From contig NZ_JAQZCH010000002.1 of assembly GCF_028737325.1 (NCBI RefSeq), positions 124,001-188,000 on the forward strand: a DNA stretch of 64,000 nt, written 5' to 3'. Below the pieces are notes generated by a model. The model did not search any database. It saw only the letters and a program-made list of their open reading frames with translations, and had not been told where the DNA came from. The translations under genes were made by a program, and so were the position numbers. Shown here piece after piece: positions 1-7,133 of this stretch (position 1 is the stretch's first letter; the number at the start of each line of letters is the position of its first letter). This DNA is from Microbacterium thalli. GTDB taxonomy: Bacteria; Actinomycetota; Actinomycetes; Actinomycetales; Microbacteriaceae.

Positions 1-51
1 GCTCGAGGAGTTCGCCGTCTCGAAGTCGATCGCGGTGAAGTCCAGAGGCAC
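1..51 (-). CDS. DnaQ-like exonuclease domain protein, N-terminus only
   Basis: The reverse strand opens with a GTG at 51-49 and reads V-P-L-D-F-T-A-I-D-F-E-T-A-N-S-S before leaving the window. The T-A-I-D-F-E-T-A motif is ExoI (DxE) of the DEDD 3'-5' exonuclease family (DNA polymerase III epsilon-like), and it sits at the very N-terminus as in stand-alone actinobacterial members. Only 17 residues are visible, so domain content beyond the first motif is unknown. No strong ribosome site is seen. A GACGCT hexamer lies six bases before the GTG, so the mRNA may be leaderless. The gene is divergent from ychF. Confidence 0.6.
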   Translation of the reverse strand, partial: MPLDFTAIDFETANSSS

Positions 52-151
52 GTTTTCAGCGTCGCTCGCGCCGGCGGCGCTCGCGCGGAGGCGCGCCGTG
101 TTCCGCCGAGGACGCGCGTCGGCCGCGGAATTCGACACCATGGGGGCCACG

Positions 152-157
152 TAGACT
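152..157 (+). promoter_or_regulatory. candidate -10 element TAGACT for ychF
   Basis: TAGACT matches the actinobacterial TANNNT consensus and lies eight bases before GTG166. It would give an mRNA beginning at or very near that GTG. It is only two bases before ATG160, which would place ATG160 upstream of the expected transcription start. Confidence 0.45.
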
Positions 158-165
158 CGATGCCC

Positions 166-1239
166 GTGGCTCTCACCATCGGAATCGTAGGACTGCCCAA
201 CGTCGGCAAGTCGACCCTCTTCAACGCCCTGACCAAGAACCAGGTGCTCGCGGCGAACTACCCGTTCGCGACGATCGAGCCCAATGTCGGCGTGGTGAAC
301 CTTCCCGACCCGCGCCTGAAGGTGCTCGCGGACATCTTCCACTCGGAGCGGATCCTGCCCGCCGCGGTGTCGTTCGTCGACATCGCCGGTATCGTCCGGG
401 GTGCGTCGGAGGGCGAGGGCCTCGGCAACCAGTTCCTCGCGAACATCCGCGAGGCCGACGCCATCGCGCAGGTCGTCCGCGGCTTCGCCGACGACGACGT
501 CGTGCACGTCGAGGGAGCGGTCAACCCGCAGAACGACATGGAGACGATCAACGCCGAGCTGCAGCTCGCGGATCTCCAGACCCTCGAGAAGGCCATCACC
601 CGCTACGAGAAGGAGGTTCGCGGCAAGAAGCTCGATCCTTCCGTGCTCGACGCGGCGAAGGCTGCTCAGGATGCGCTGCAGCGCGGCGAGCTGCTGTCCG
701 GGTCGTCGATCGACCTCGACCCGATCACGGAGCTGGGCCTGCTGACGGCCAAGCCGTTCATCTTCGTGTTCAACGTCGACGAGGCCGTTCTCACCGACGA
801 CGCGCGTAAGGCGGAGCTCGCGGCTCTCGTGGCGCCCGCGCAGGCGGTGTTCCTCGACGCGAAGATCGAGTCGGAGCTCATCGACCTCGACCCCGAGGAA
901 GCCGCCGAACTCCTCGCCTCGACCGGTCAGGACGAGTCGGGGCTCGACCAGCTGGCGCGCATCGGCTTCGACACGCTCGGCCTGCAGACCTACCTGACCG
1001 CGGGACCGAAGGAAGCGCGGGCCTGGACGATCGGCAAGGGCTGGAAGGCCCCGCAGGCCGCCGGCGTCATCCACACCGACTTCGAGAAGGGCTTCATCAA
1101 GGCGGAGGTCATCTCGTTCGACGATCTCGTCGCGACGGGCTCGGTCGCGGAGGCCCGCGCGAAGGGCAAGGCCCGCCTCGAGGGCAAGGACTACGTCATG
1201 CAGGACGGCGACGTCGTGGAGTTCCGCTTCAACGTCTAG
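166..1239 (+). CDS. ychF: ribosome-associated ATPase YchF (Obg-like)
   Basis: This is an Obg-superfamily P-loop NTPase of 357 residues, the usual YchF length. The P-loop GLPNVGKST is at residues 9-17. The usual GTPase NKxD motif is replaced by N-V-D-E near residue 204, the family feature that switches specificity from GTP to ATP. The C-terminus carries a TGS-like domain. The family binds ribosomes and is linked to oxidative-stress responses in other bacteria. I chose GTG166 because the protein then begins M-A-L-T-I-G like its relatives and because the TAGACT -10 element fits it. ATG160 would add two residues. The gene appears monocistronic with a terminator just downstream. Confidence 0.95.
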   Translation: MALTIGIVGLPNVGKSTLFNALTKNQVLAANYPFATIEPNVGVVNLPDPRLKVLADIFHSERILPAAVSFVDIAGIVRGASEGEGLGNQFLANIREADAIAQVVRGFADDDVVHVEGAVNPQNDMETINAELQLADLQTLEKAITRYEKEVRGKKLDPSVLDAAKAAQDALQRGELLSGSSIDLDPITELGLLTAKPFIFVFNVDEAVLTDDARKAELAALVAPAQAVFLDAKIESELIDLDPEEAAELLASTGQDESGLDQLARIGFDTLGLQTYLTAGPKEARAWTIGKGWKAPQAAGVIHTDFEKGFIKAEVISFDDLVATGSVAEARAKGKARLEGKDYVMQDGDVVEFRFNV

Positions 1240-1260
1240 GTCGCGCACGGCTCCTCGCGG

Positions 1261-1292
1261 AGGGCCCGGATGCCGACGGCATCCCGGGCCTT
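1261..1292 (+). terminator. hairpin terminator after ychF
   Basis: Arms 1261-1274 and 1278-1292 pair over 14 bp around a GAC loop, with a single bulged C at 1285. There is no long T tract, as is common in this high-GC group. It starts 22 bases after the ychF stop. Confidence 0.65.
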
Positions 1293-1376
1293 CCGGCTTC
1301 GCCGGCCGCGCGATGAACACGACGCCGATGCCGGCCCGTAGAGTCCCCGTAACACCACAGCACGAAGGAGCGCTCC

Positions 1377-2051
1377 ATGCCCGTCATCGCCATCATTGGG
1401 GCCGGACCGGGACTGGGAGCGGCCGTCGCGCGTCGCTTCGGCCGCGAGGGCTTCTCCGTCGCCCTCATCGCGCGCGACCGATCAAAGCTCGACACCATGG
1501 TGGCGGAGCTCAGTTCAGCGGGGGTGACGGCCCAGGGCTACTCGGCAGACGTGCGTATCCCCACCGAGCTCGAGGACGCGCTCGGGCGTGCAGCAACGGA
1601 CCTCGGCCCCATCTCGGTCCTGCAGTACAGCCCGCTTCCCTCTCGCGACTACCTCAAGCCCGTCCTCGAGCTGACGCCTGAGCTCGCACAGGAGGCCGTG
1701 CTGTTCTCCCTGCTCGGGCTGATCCACTCAGTCCGCGCGGTGCTGCCCTCAATGCTCGAGTCGGGCCGGGGCAGCATCATCCTCATCAACGGAGGGACCT
1801 CGGTGAAGGCGCGCGCCGGCTTCGCGGGAACCTCCGTCGCCTTCCCCGCGGAGAGCGCGTACGGCGAGATGCTCCACGAGGCCCTCGAGGACGAGGGGGT
1901 GCGGGTGATGCAGCTCGTGATTCCGGGAGCGATTCCCCGTCTGCAGCTGCCCAACGGCATCGATGATGTCGCCGACCGGATCTGGGACGCGCACGCCACT
2001 CCCGGGCCCTTCCGCAGCATGCTGATCCCGCTCGAGGAGGGCAGGGAGTAG
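1377..2051 (+). CDS. SDR-fold protein with atypical active site
   Basis: The 224-residue product has a Rossmann N-terminus with the nucleotide motif G-A-G-P-G-L-G-A at about residues 8-15 and short-chain dehydrogenase/reductase spacing, including a G-R-G-S-I-I-L-I-N-G segment at about 126-135. The catalytic Y-x-x-x-K pair is not visible: where it is expected, before the E-D-E-G-V-R-V segment, the sequence reads S-A-Y-G-E-M-L with no lysine. It may bind NAD(P) without classical SDR chemistry, or belong to a divergent SDR clade. AAGGAG at 1365-1370 sits six bases before the ATG, and a TAGAGT -10 candidate lies at 1339-1344. Substrate unknown. Confidence 0.85.
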   Translation: MPVIAIIGAGPGLGAAVARRFGREGFSVALIARDRSKLDTMVAELSSAGVTAQGYSADVRIPTELEDALGRAATDLGPISVLQYSPLPSRDYLKPVLELTPELAQEAVLFSLLGLIHSVRAVLPSMLESGRGSIILINGGTSVKARAGFAGTSVAFPAESAYGEMLHEALEDEGVRVMQLVIPGAIPRLQLPNGIDDVADRIWDAHATPGPFRSMLIPLEEGRE

Positions 2052-2291
2052 CAGTCCCGGTTGCGACGAACCCGCCGGAGGCACCCCGCTCATCAGCCGC
2101 GCCGTCCACGTACGGAGATGCCCGGTCCGATCACGCAGATCCCGTCTACAGGCGCGCAACGCACCCTGCCGTCACACGCAAGCCGCTGCCACGGCGAGGG
2201 CACGCCTGCGGGCGCGCGCCACGATAACCGGGGTGCCGCGAACGCGGGCACGAGGCGGCGCCCCCGGATCGGCGCGGGAGGGACGGACCAG

Positions 2292-2945
2292 ATGGAGACG
2301 ACGCGACAGGCGAGCGGCCTCGTCCCGCTTCGCATCGACGACAGGGGCAGCCTCGCGTGGCTCCGGCCCGCCGACGTCGTCTGCTGGCTGGTCGGGTACG
2401 CCGCCCCGGACCTCCTCGAGGTCGAGGAGCGGTCGGGCTCGTCGCTCATCCCCGGGACCGCCGAGGTGTTGCGGGCCCACGGCACGCGCTTGCGCCGTGG
2501 CACCGCCAAGCCGAAAGCCGAGGCCGAGGTTGTGGCGCGAACGCGCCGGGCGCGACTGGAGGTGCAGGAACATGCGGCGCGGGCCGGGAAGGTCATCGAG
2601 AGCTCGCGCATGGCGGTGTGGTTCCTGCGCGAGCACGGATCGGTCGGCGGGATGCTGGAGGCGAGTTTCCCCGCCCTCGTCGACGCTGTCGCCGCAGCGC
2701 GTTCGAGCGGCGAGGACTGCAGCCGCGAACTGGTCGACGAGGCGTACCGGGCATGTGCCGCGATCATCGCTCGCTCGCTCATGCTCGCGCAGATCAACGC
2801 GTGCGCGCCGACTCAGCTGAACAAGTCCTACGCGCGATCGCTCGAGACCCTGGTGCTCTGGCAGCAACCGGCTCCCGACGCTGCCGCGTTACCAGCAGTG
2901 GCGGCATCCGACAAGCGGTCGGCATCGCACGCGGCGGCTCTCTAG
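2292..2945 (+). CDS. hypothetical protein, 217 residues
   Basis: I do not recognise this protein. The reading frame is open from further upstream, but GGGAGGGA at 2276-2283 placed eight bases before ATG2292 argues for this start (M-E-T-T-R-Q). It is soluble-looking and rich in Arg, Ala and Glu, with a charged, probably helical middle at about residues 75-105 and a second helical block at about 140-195. There is no signal peptide or membrane segment. The stop codon (2943-2945) overlaps a TAGCGT hexamer that probably serves the next gene, dps. The 240 bases upstream of the start show no recognisable element. Confidence 0.6.
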   Translation: METTRQASGLVPLRIDDRGSLAWLRPADVVCWLVGYAAPDLLEVEERSGSSLIPGTAEVLRAHGTRLRRGTAKPKAEAEVVARTRRARLEVQEHAARAGKVIESSRMAVWFLREHGSVGGMLEASFPALVDAVAAARSSGEDCSRELVDEAYRACAAIIARSLMLAQINACAPTQLNKSYARSLETLVLWQQPAPDAAALPAVAASDKRSASHAAAL

Positions 2946-2976
2946 CGTGGAGGACATCTCGACTCGAGGAGGCAAC

Positions 2977-3516
2977 ATGGCCACGAACACCACCCCCACG
3001 CGCAACAAGCGCCGCGCCGCCGGCGCCGGTCTGACCGACGAGCAGAACGCCGAGAGCGGCTTCCGCGCTTCGCAGAAGCTCAGCGAGAACACCCAGAAGG
3101 TGCTCGTCGACCTCATCGAGCTGTCGCTCCAGGGCAAGCAGGCCCACTGGAACGTCGTGGGCCGGAACTTCCGCGACACGCACCTGCAGCTCGACGAGAT
3201 CATCGAGGCGGCGCGCGAGTTCGCCGACACCGTCGCCGAGCGGATGCGTGCACTGCACGCCCTGCCCGACGGCCGCAGCGACACCGTCGCCGAGACCACG
3301 ACGCTGCCCGAGTTCCCCCAGGGGGAGATCGACACGGCAGAGGTCATCGACCTGATCACGGCACGCCTCGAGGCGGTCGTCGCCACGTGCCGCGAGGTTC
3401 ACGACGAGGTCGACGACGAGGACCCCACGACCGCCGACATCCTGCACTCCATCCTCGAGCGCCTCGAGCAGCTCGCCTGGATGGTCAGCGCGGAGAACCG
3501 CAAGCCGCAGGGCTGA
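2977..3516 (+). CDS. dps: Dps-family ferritin, iron storage and DNA protection
   Basis: Starved-cell DNA-binding protein of 179 residues. The dodecamer-type ferroxidase ligands are all present with canonical spacing: H57 and H69 (12 apart), then D84 and E88, in Q-A-H-W-N and F-A-D-T-V-A-E-R. The Lys/Arg-rich N-terminal tail (residues 9-13) is the sort of extension used for DNA binding in some Dps proteins. The family oxidises Fe(II) with peroxide and stores Fe(III), protecting DNA. ATG2977 was chosen because CGAGGAGG at 2965-2972 precedes it; an in-frame upstream start lacks such a site. TAGCGT at 2943-2948 is a plausible -10. A strong terminator follows. Confidence 0.95.
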   Translation: MATNTTPTRNKRRAAGAGLTDEQNAESGFRASQKLSENTQKVLVDLIELSLQGKQAHWNVVGRNFRDTHLQLDEIIEAAREFADTVAERMRALHALPDGRSDTVAETTTLPEFPQGEIDTAEVIDLITARLEAVVATCREVHDEVDDEDPTTADILHSILERLEQLAWMVSAENRKPQG

Positions 3517-3532
3517 TCGCGCCGGAACGACA

Positions 3533-3574
3533 GATGCCTCGGCGGTTCCGGATGACCGGAGCCGCCGAGGCATC
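3533..3574. terminator. long bidirectional hairpin between dps and a convergent gene
   Basis: The arms pair over 19 bp with one T-G wobble around an ATGA loop. It lies 16 bases after the dps stop and 18 bases beyond the stop of the minus-strand gene, so it can serve both. Confidence 0.85.
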
Positions 3575-3592
3575 GGCGTGCGTGGGTGAGGT

Positions 3593-3955
3593 TCAGGCCT
3601 CGCGGAAGCCTTCGAGGTCGGGGTCCCACTGCGCGGGGGATTCGTCCTCGACGAGGGACAAGCGGTCGACCGACGCGGAGCGCCGGGGGAAGCTCTCGTG
3701 CGCCCGCAGTTCGTCGGCGCCCTCGCTGAAGTCGGGCTGATCGTCCCGCCACTCGACGGGAGCCGACAGAACGTCGTTGCCGACGCCGATGACGAGTTCG
3801 GCCTCGTCGATGTGGCCGCTTTCTTCGAGGACGATGGGGATCCGTACCGCTTGAGCCCGGCCGGCGTTCGCGACCGCTGCCGTCAGCTCCACAAGCGCCT
3901 CCGCAACGTCATCCGTCGTGATCACCGTGTCGCCCGCGTACGTGATTCGTCTCAT
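3593..3955 (-). CDS. hypothetical protein, 120 residues
   Basis: I do not recognise a named family. The likely start is the ATG at 3955-3953 (M-R-R-I-T-Y-A-G-D), which opens a compact alpha/beta-looking region: I-T-T-D-D-V-A-E-A-L-V-E-L-T-A looks helical and is followed by strands around R-I-P-I-V-L and A-E-L-V-I-G-V-G. The C-terminal third is acidic and probably disordered. A longer frame upstream is Arg/His-rich and lacks good coding character. No clear ribosome site is visible. There is no signal peptide. It converges on dps and shares the hairpin between them. Confidence 0.65.
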   Translation of the reverse strand: MRRITYAGDTVITTDDVAEALVELTAAVANAGRAQAVRIPIVLEESGHIDEAELVIGVGNDVLSAPVEWRDDQPDFSEGADELRAHESFPRRSASVDRLSLVEDESPAQWDPDLEGFREA

Positions 3956-4159
3956 CTGTCCACTGTCGCGCCCCGCACGTCTCGGTCCCCGGTCCTTGCA
4001 TCCGGCTCGGTCATGCACTACGAGCGAGTCAGGATGCCGCGCGGCGGGGATGATCGCATGAGCCGGTGCTGCGGTCAATGCGCCTGACTCCGAGCCCCCT
4101 GCTCCCTACCGTCGATCAGAGGCGCCGCGACCCCTGGGGCGCCGGGAACGAGGAACCGC

Positions 4160-4420
4160 ATGAGCGAGCAGGACCCCGCCACCGACCAGGAGCCGCTGAC
4201 CGAGCCTGAGGCGGTCCGAAAGGACATGCGGTACAGCCCCGCCAGCGACACCGAGACGCGTGAGAAGCAGGACGATGCGGACACGAGTCCGGATGCCGAC
4301 GTCGACGACGACCTCGTCCGTGCGCGTCCCGGCACGGGCGGTCCCGACGACGTCGGCGACGTCGAGGTCGCCGAAGAAGACCTGAACCTGCCGTGGCGCG
4401 ACGGAGACGACGCCTCCTGA
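4160..4420 (+). CDS. small acidic hypothetical protein, 86 residues
   Basis: A very acidic, low-complexity protein dominated by Asp, Glu, Pro and Thr, with no predicted membrane segment and probably disordered. The only basic patch is around V-R-K-D-M-R-Y at residues 19-25. ACGAGGAA sits about six bases before the ATG, which supports translation. It converges with the minus-strand gene at 4433, twelve bases away. No function can be assigned, and a non-coding explanation is possible though less likely given the site and codon pattern. Confidence 0.6.
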   Translation: MSEQDPATDQEPLTEPEAVRKDMRYSPASDTETREKQDDADTSPDADVDDDLVRARPGTGGPDDVGDVEVAEEDLNLPWRDGDDAS

Positions 4421-4432
4421 CGCGGGCCGTCG

Positions 4433-4774
4433 TCAGTTCCAGCCGACGTGGTTGAACCACGCGGCGCGATCCGCGGCCTCGGCCGGGTCGGAGGTGCCCC
4501 GGTACGCGTCGTGCGGTGCGATGACCCCGCCGCGCAGCATCACGAAATCCGAGCAGACGGGGCACAGCGCCCGACCGCCCGGGAAGCCGTTCGGCAGCTG
4601 AGGCGCAGGCTCCACCCTCGATCCGGCGCCGCGGCAGGCTGCCGGGTCGGCCTGCGCGTCGGACCACATCTGCGATGTGCCCTGGCGATTGTGCAGTCCG
4701 GCGTGACCCCGCGGTCGGGTGCACAGCGCGCCGTCTCGCCGTGACCGACACCACAGCGCGGTCGGGAAGCTCAC
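4433..4774 (-). CDS. small Cys/His-rich protein, probable zinc binder
   Basis: The 113-residue product has an N-terminal C-R-S-R-R-D-G-A-L-C-T-R-P-R-G-H-A-G-L-H cluster (two Cys, two His) and a later C-P-V-C pair, a layout that suggests structural zinc. The proposed GTG start at 4774-4772 lies four bases after the stop of the upstream gene, so the two are probably translationally coupled. A longer frame would run back through the neighbour's coding region and is rejected. The C-terminal half holds A-W-F-N-H-V-G-W. Function unknown. Confidence 0.6.
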   Translation of the reverse strand: MSFPTALWCRSRRDGALCTRPRGHAGLHNRQGTSQMWSDAQADPAACRGAGSRVEPAPQLPNGFPGGRALCPVCSDFVMLRGGVIAPHDAYRGTSDPAEAADRAAWFNHVGWN

Positions 4775-4778
4775 GGCC

Positions 4779-5177
4779 TCACACGCGGTTGCCGCAGATC
4801 CCGCACTCGCCGGTGGCCGAAACTTCGACGAAGCAGTCGGGGCACATGGCGCGGACGACATCGGATGCGGCGGGCGTCTGGGGCGTGCGCGAAGCGGCGG
4901 CCCGCGGGGTCGATCGCCGTGCCGGCGCAGCGCGGACGACCGGGGCTGCGGGCAGCTTCCGCTCGGGTACGTGAGCCTCGCAGTAGAACCGGACGAACCC
5001 GCCGTGGTTGGTCGGATGCCGGTGCTTGACCGCCCACAGGTGGTCGCGGTCGTAGGGCGCGGCGTCGGCGGGACAGGACGCGCACCGAGCAGCGTCGCCG
5101 GGCATCACCTCGGCGACGCGGTAAGGCGTTTCGTAGGTGAGGCGATCGCGCCAGTCGGCCGAGTCGACGATTCTCAT
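4779..5177 (-). CDS. zinc-ribbon protein (type often mislabelled glucose-6-phosphate dehydrogenase)
   Basis: This 132-residue protein begins M-R-I-V-D-S-A-D-W-R-D, has a C-A-S-C pair near residue 31, a conserved-looking W-A-V-K-H-R-H-P segment, and ends with a C-P-D-C...C-G-I-C-G ribbon. Proteins of this build are, to my knowledge, common in Microbacteriaceae and sometimes carry an incorrect enzyme name; it is far too short for glucose-6-phosphate dehydrogenase (about 500 residues). GGAGAGG about five bases before the ATG supports the start, and AGCGTA at 5212-5217 (TACGCT on the coding strand) is a likely -10. It probably forms an operon with the next Cys-rich gene. Role unknown. Confidence 0.75.
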   Translation of the reverse strand: MRIVDSADWRDRLTYETPYRVAEVMPGDAARCASCPADAAPYDRDHLWAVKHRHPTNHGGFVRFYCEAHVPERKLPAAPVVRAAPARRSTPRAAASRTPQTPAASDVVRAMCPDCFVEVSATGECGICGNRV

Positions 5178-5343
5178 GGGGGTCCTCTCCGACGCTCGCG
5201 CGCCGGATTCCAGCGTACCCGCGGCTCCGTGGCGACGGGGCGCGCACCGTTCGGTGAACATCTCCGGAACGGCGCGCGCCCCCGGCGCGCGTTCGAGGCC
5301 GGTTTGCGACAGTTGTCCGGTCACCACGGGCGAGAGGGCGCGA

Positions 5344-6258
5344 ATGGCAATGGCGAGCCCGGCACCCACCGATGTGCTGCTGAGACCGGCGGCGATCGCG
5401 CGCGCCTGGATGGGACCAGGCCGTCCGCAGGAGACGATCGCCGTGCCCGGGGTCGTTCTCGGCCCCGGAGAGGCACTGCTGCGCGTGGACCTCGCGACAA
5501 TCGCCGAGGACGACCTCGCCGTCGCCGACGGTGACGAGGAGTGCCCGGCCCCGACGGTGCTCGGCCGCGAGTTCGTCGGTCGGGTCGCGGCGCTCGGCGG
5601 TCGCGTCGATGCCGCCGACGGGACGGCCCTCGAGCTCGGCGAACGCGTCGTGTGCGCGCCGCGACCGCGTGAACGCATCGCGGCGCATCGAGAGCTCGTC
5701 GGCGGTTTCGCCACGCACGTGCACGTCCCCGCCGGTACGCCGATCGTCCGGGTGGGGGAGGTGCTGCCCGCCTGCATCCTCGCTCCCGTGCCGGGCGTGG
5801 TGTCGCGCGTCGCCGGCCTGCTGCGTGAGGCCGAACAGCGCGTCGACCTGGAGGATGTGGATCTGACGGTGACGGGCGCAGGCATCGATCCGCTCGTGCT
5901 CGCCGCCATGGCGACCGAGCGGGGTGCCGCCGTGACCATCGCTTCGGCGGACCCGCGTGTCCGCTCCCGCGCGCATCGCTTCGGTGCCGCCGTGATCGCC
6001 GAGCGCGCCGCGGTGCGTGGCCTGCGTGCGACGGTGCGGCCGCGCCACGACGTGGGCGGCGCGTTCACGGTCGTCGCGCCGGACTGTGCGCCCGCCGACC
6101 TCGCCACAGCGGTGGCCTTCATGCGCAGCCTCGGCACCCGGCGGTATCCCTTCGCCGATCTCGTCTCGGCGCCGTTGCCGCTGGACCGGCTCGACGAGGC
6201 GATCGGCCTCGCCCGGTCGGGCGCCTTCCTCCGCGTGGCAATCGCCCCCGGAGCGTGA
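5344..6258 (+). CDS. MDR-superfamily (alcohol dehydrogenase-like) protein lacking zinc ligands
   Basis: The 304-residue product has a GroES-like N-terminal half with V-L-G-R-E-F-V-G-R-V-A-A-L-G at about residues 73-86, matching the medium-chain dehydrogenase G-H-E-x-x-G motif except that the zinc-ligand His is Arg. A Rossmann-like half follows (T-G-A-G-I-D-P-L). Neither the catalytic Cys/His set nor a structural four-Cys lobe is visible, and the protein is shorter than the usual 340-380. It may be a zinc-independent oxidoreductase or a non-catalytic relative. ATG5344 or ATG5350 is the start, with GAGAGGG upstream. It converges on the PfpI gene. Confidence 0.7.
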   Translation: MAMASPAPTDVLLRPAAIARAWMGPGRPQETIAVPGVVLGPGEALLRVDLATIAEDDLAVADGDEECPAPTVLGREFVGRVAALGGRVDAADGTALELGERVVCAPRPRERIAAHRELVGGFATHVHVPAGTPIVRVGEVLPACILAPVPGVVSRVAGLLREAEQRVDLEDVDLTVTGAGIDPLVLAAMATERGAAVTIASADPRVRSRAHRFGAAVIAERAAVRGLRATVRPRHDVGGAFTVVAPDCAPADLATAVAFMRSLGTRRYPFADLVSAPLPLDRLDEAIGLARSGAFLRVAIAPGA

Positions 6259-6275
6259 AGTCCGAGGGCGATCGC
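6238..6275. terminator. hairpin overlapping the stop codon of the MDR-like gene
   Basis: Arms 6238-6252 and 6261-6275 pair at 13 of 15 positions around an eight-base loop that contains the TGA stop. It lies between convergent genes and could act on both. Confidence 0.55.
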
Positions 6276-6288
6276 TTGCGAGGAGGCG

Positions 6289-6837
6289 TCAGGCGGTCTG
6301 ACCGGAGTGCTGCCCCTCTTCGATCTCTTCGATTACCTTCGCGTTGAACGCCGGCAGGTCGTCCGGCGTGCGGCTCGACACGAGGCCCTGGTCGACGACG
6401 ACCTCTTCGTCGACCCAGGTCGCGCCGGCGTTGACGAGGTCGGTGCGCAGGCTCGGGAAGCTCGTGAGCGTCCGGCCCGAGAGCACGTCCGCCTCGGCGA
6501 GGATCCACGCTGCGTGGCAGATGGCCCCCACCGGCTTGTGCTGCTCGAAGAACTCGCGAGCGAAGTCCACGGCGTTGGGGTCGAGGCGCAGGTTGTCGGC
6601 GTTGACGACGCCGCCGGGCAGGACGAGCGCGTCGTAGTCGTCGGCTGCGGCATCCGTCGAGACGACGTCTACCGGCTGCGAATGCCCGTTCTTTCCGGTG
6701 ATCTCGCCGCCCTCGAGTGCGACCAGAACGACCGTGGCGCCGGCGTCCGACAGGGCCTGCCACGGCGAGGTCAGTTCGCTGTCCTCGAAACCGTCGGTTG
6801 CCAGGAATGCGATCTTCTTGCCATCGAGTGTGCTCAT
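6289..6837 (-). CDS. PfpI/DJ-1 family protein
   Basis: The 182-residue protein is of class I glutamine amidotransferase-like fold. It has the acidic residue of G-F-E-D-S-E at about 16-21 and the nucleophile elbow A-I-C-H-A-A with the reactive Cys at about 110. Relatives (PfpI, YhbO, Hsp31 type) act as stress-response hydrolases, glyoxalases or protein-repair factors; the sequence does not decide between these. The start is ATG6837, and a TAGCGT -10 lies seven bases upstream, so the message is probably leaderless. It is divergent from the CCGGGCC microprotein gene. Confidence 0.9.
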   Translation of the reverse strand: MSTLDGKKIAFLATDGFEDSELTSPWQALSDAGATVVLVALEGGEITGKNGHSQPVDVVSTDAAADDYDALVLPGGVVNADNLRLDPNAVDFAREFFEQHKPVGAICHAAWILAEADVLSGRTLTSFPSLRTDLVNAGATWVDEEVVVDQGLVSSRTPDDLPAFNAKVIEEIEEGQHSGQTA

Positions 6838-6844
6838 GGGGGCG

Positions 6845-6930
6845 ACGCTACGCTCTCGCCGCTGCGGGGTGGACCCGCTTGACACCTCCGGGACCGGCGT
6901 GGCCTCCACGGGTGGTGTCGGGGCTACGAT
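6845..6930. promoter_or_regulatory. divergent promoter region, pfpI-like gene and microprotein
   Basis: On the minus strand TAGCGT (6850-6845) is seven bases before ATG6837. On the plus strand TACGAT (6925-6930) is six bases before ATG6937. Both spacings fit leaderless transcripts. Confidence 0.5.
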
Positions 6931-6936
6931 GGCGGC

Positions 6937-7056
6937 ATGTCCACCGCATCTACGCCTCAGCCCCAGACCCTGCAGCCGGTTCCCGACGAGAAGAACCTGC
7001 TGAAGACCGACGAAGCCGCCTCGTGCTGCGGCGGGGGCTGCTGCTCGACATCCTGA
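6937..7056 (+). CDS. 39-residue Cys-rich microprotein with CCGGGCC motif
   Basis: The small frame runs ATG6937 to TGA7054-7056. Its N-terminus is Pro/Gln/Thr-rich, followed by E-K-N-L-L-K-T-D-E-A-A-S and the C-terminal block C-C-G-G-G-C-C-S-T-S. Four cysteines in seven residues suggest soft-metal or Fe-S binding, or a thiol buffer. There is no leader peptidase site and no maturation enzyme nearby, so a RiPP precursor is less likely. TACGAT six bases before the ATG and a strong hairpin 19 bases after the stop frame it as a complete transcription unit. I know of no assigned function. Confidence 0.65.
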   Translation: MSTASTPQPQTLQPVPDEKNLLKTDEAASCCGGGCCSTS

Positions 7057-7075
7057 ACATCGCGCCTTCGGGCGT

Positions 7076-7118
7076 ACGACGAAGCCGCCGGCGCTGATGC
7101 GCTCGGCGGCTTCGTCGT
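7076..7118. terminator. strong hairpin between microprotein and MFS gene
   Basis: Arms 7076-7090 and 7104-7118 pair perfectly over 15 bp. Four more GCGC pairs form around a TGAT loop, with one bulged T. It can terminate both convergent genes. Confidence 0.85.
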
Positions 7119-7133
7119 GTCGGGCGGGTAGTC

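Noticed and set aside
160..165. ATG160 as the ychF start
   Set aside because: It lies only two bases after the -10 element and adds M-P before the conserved M-A-L-T-I start. It was not fully excluded but is less likely than GTG166.
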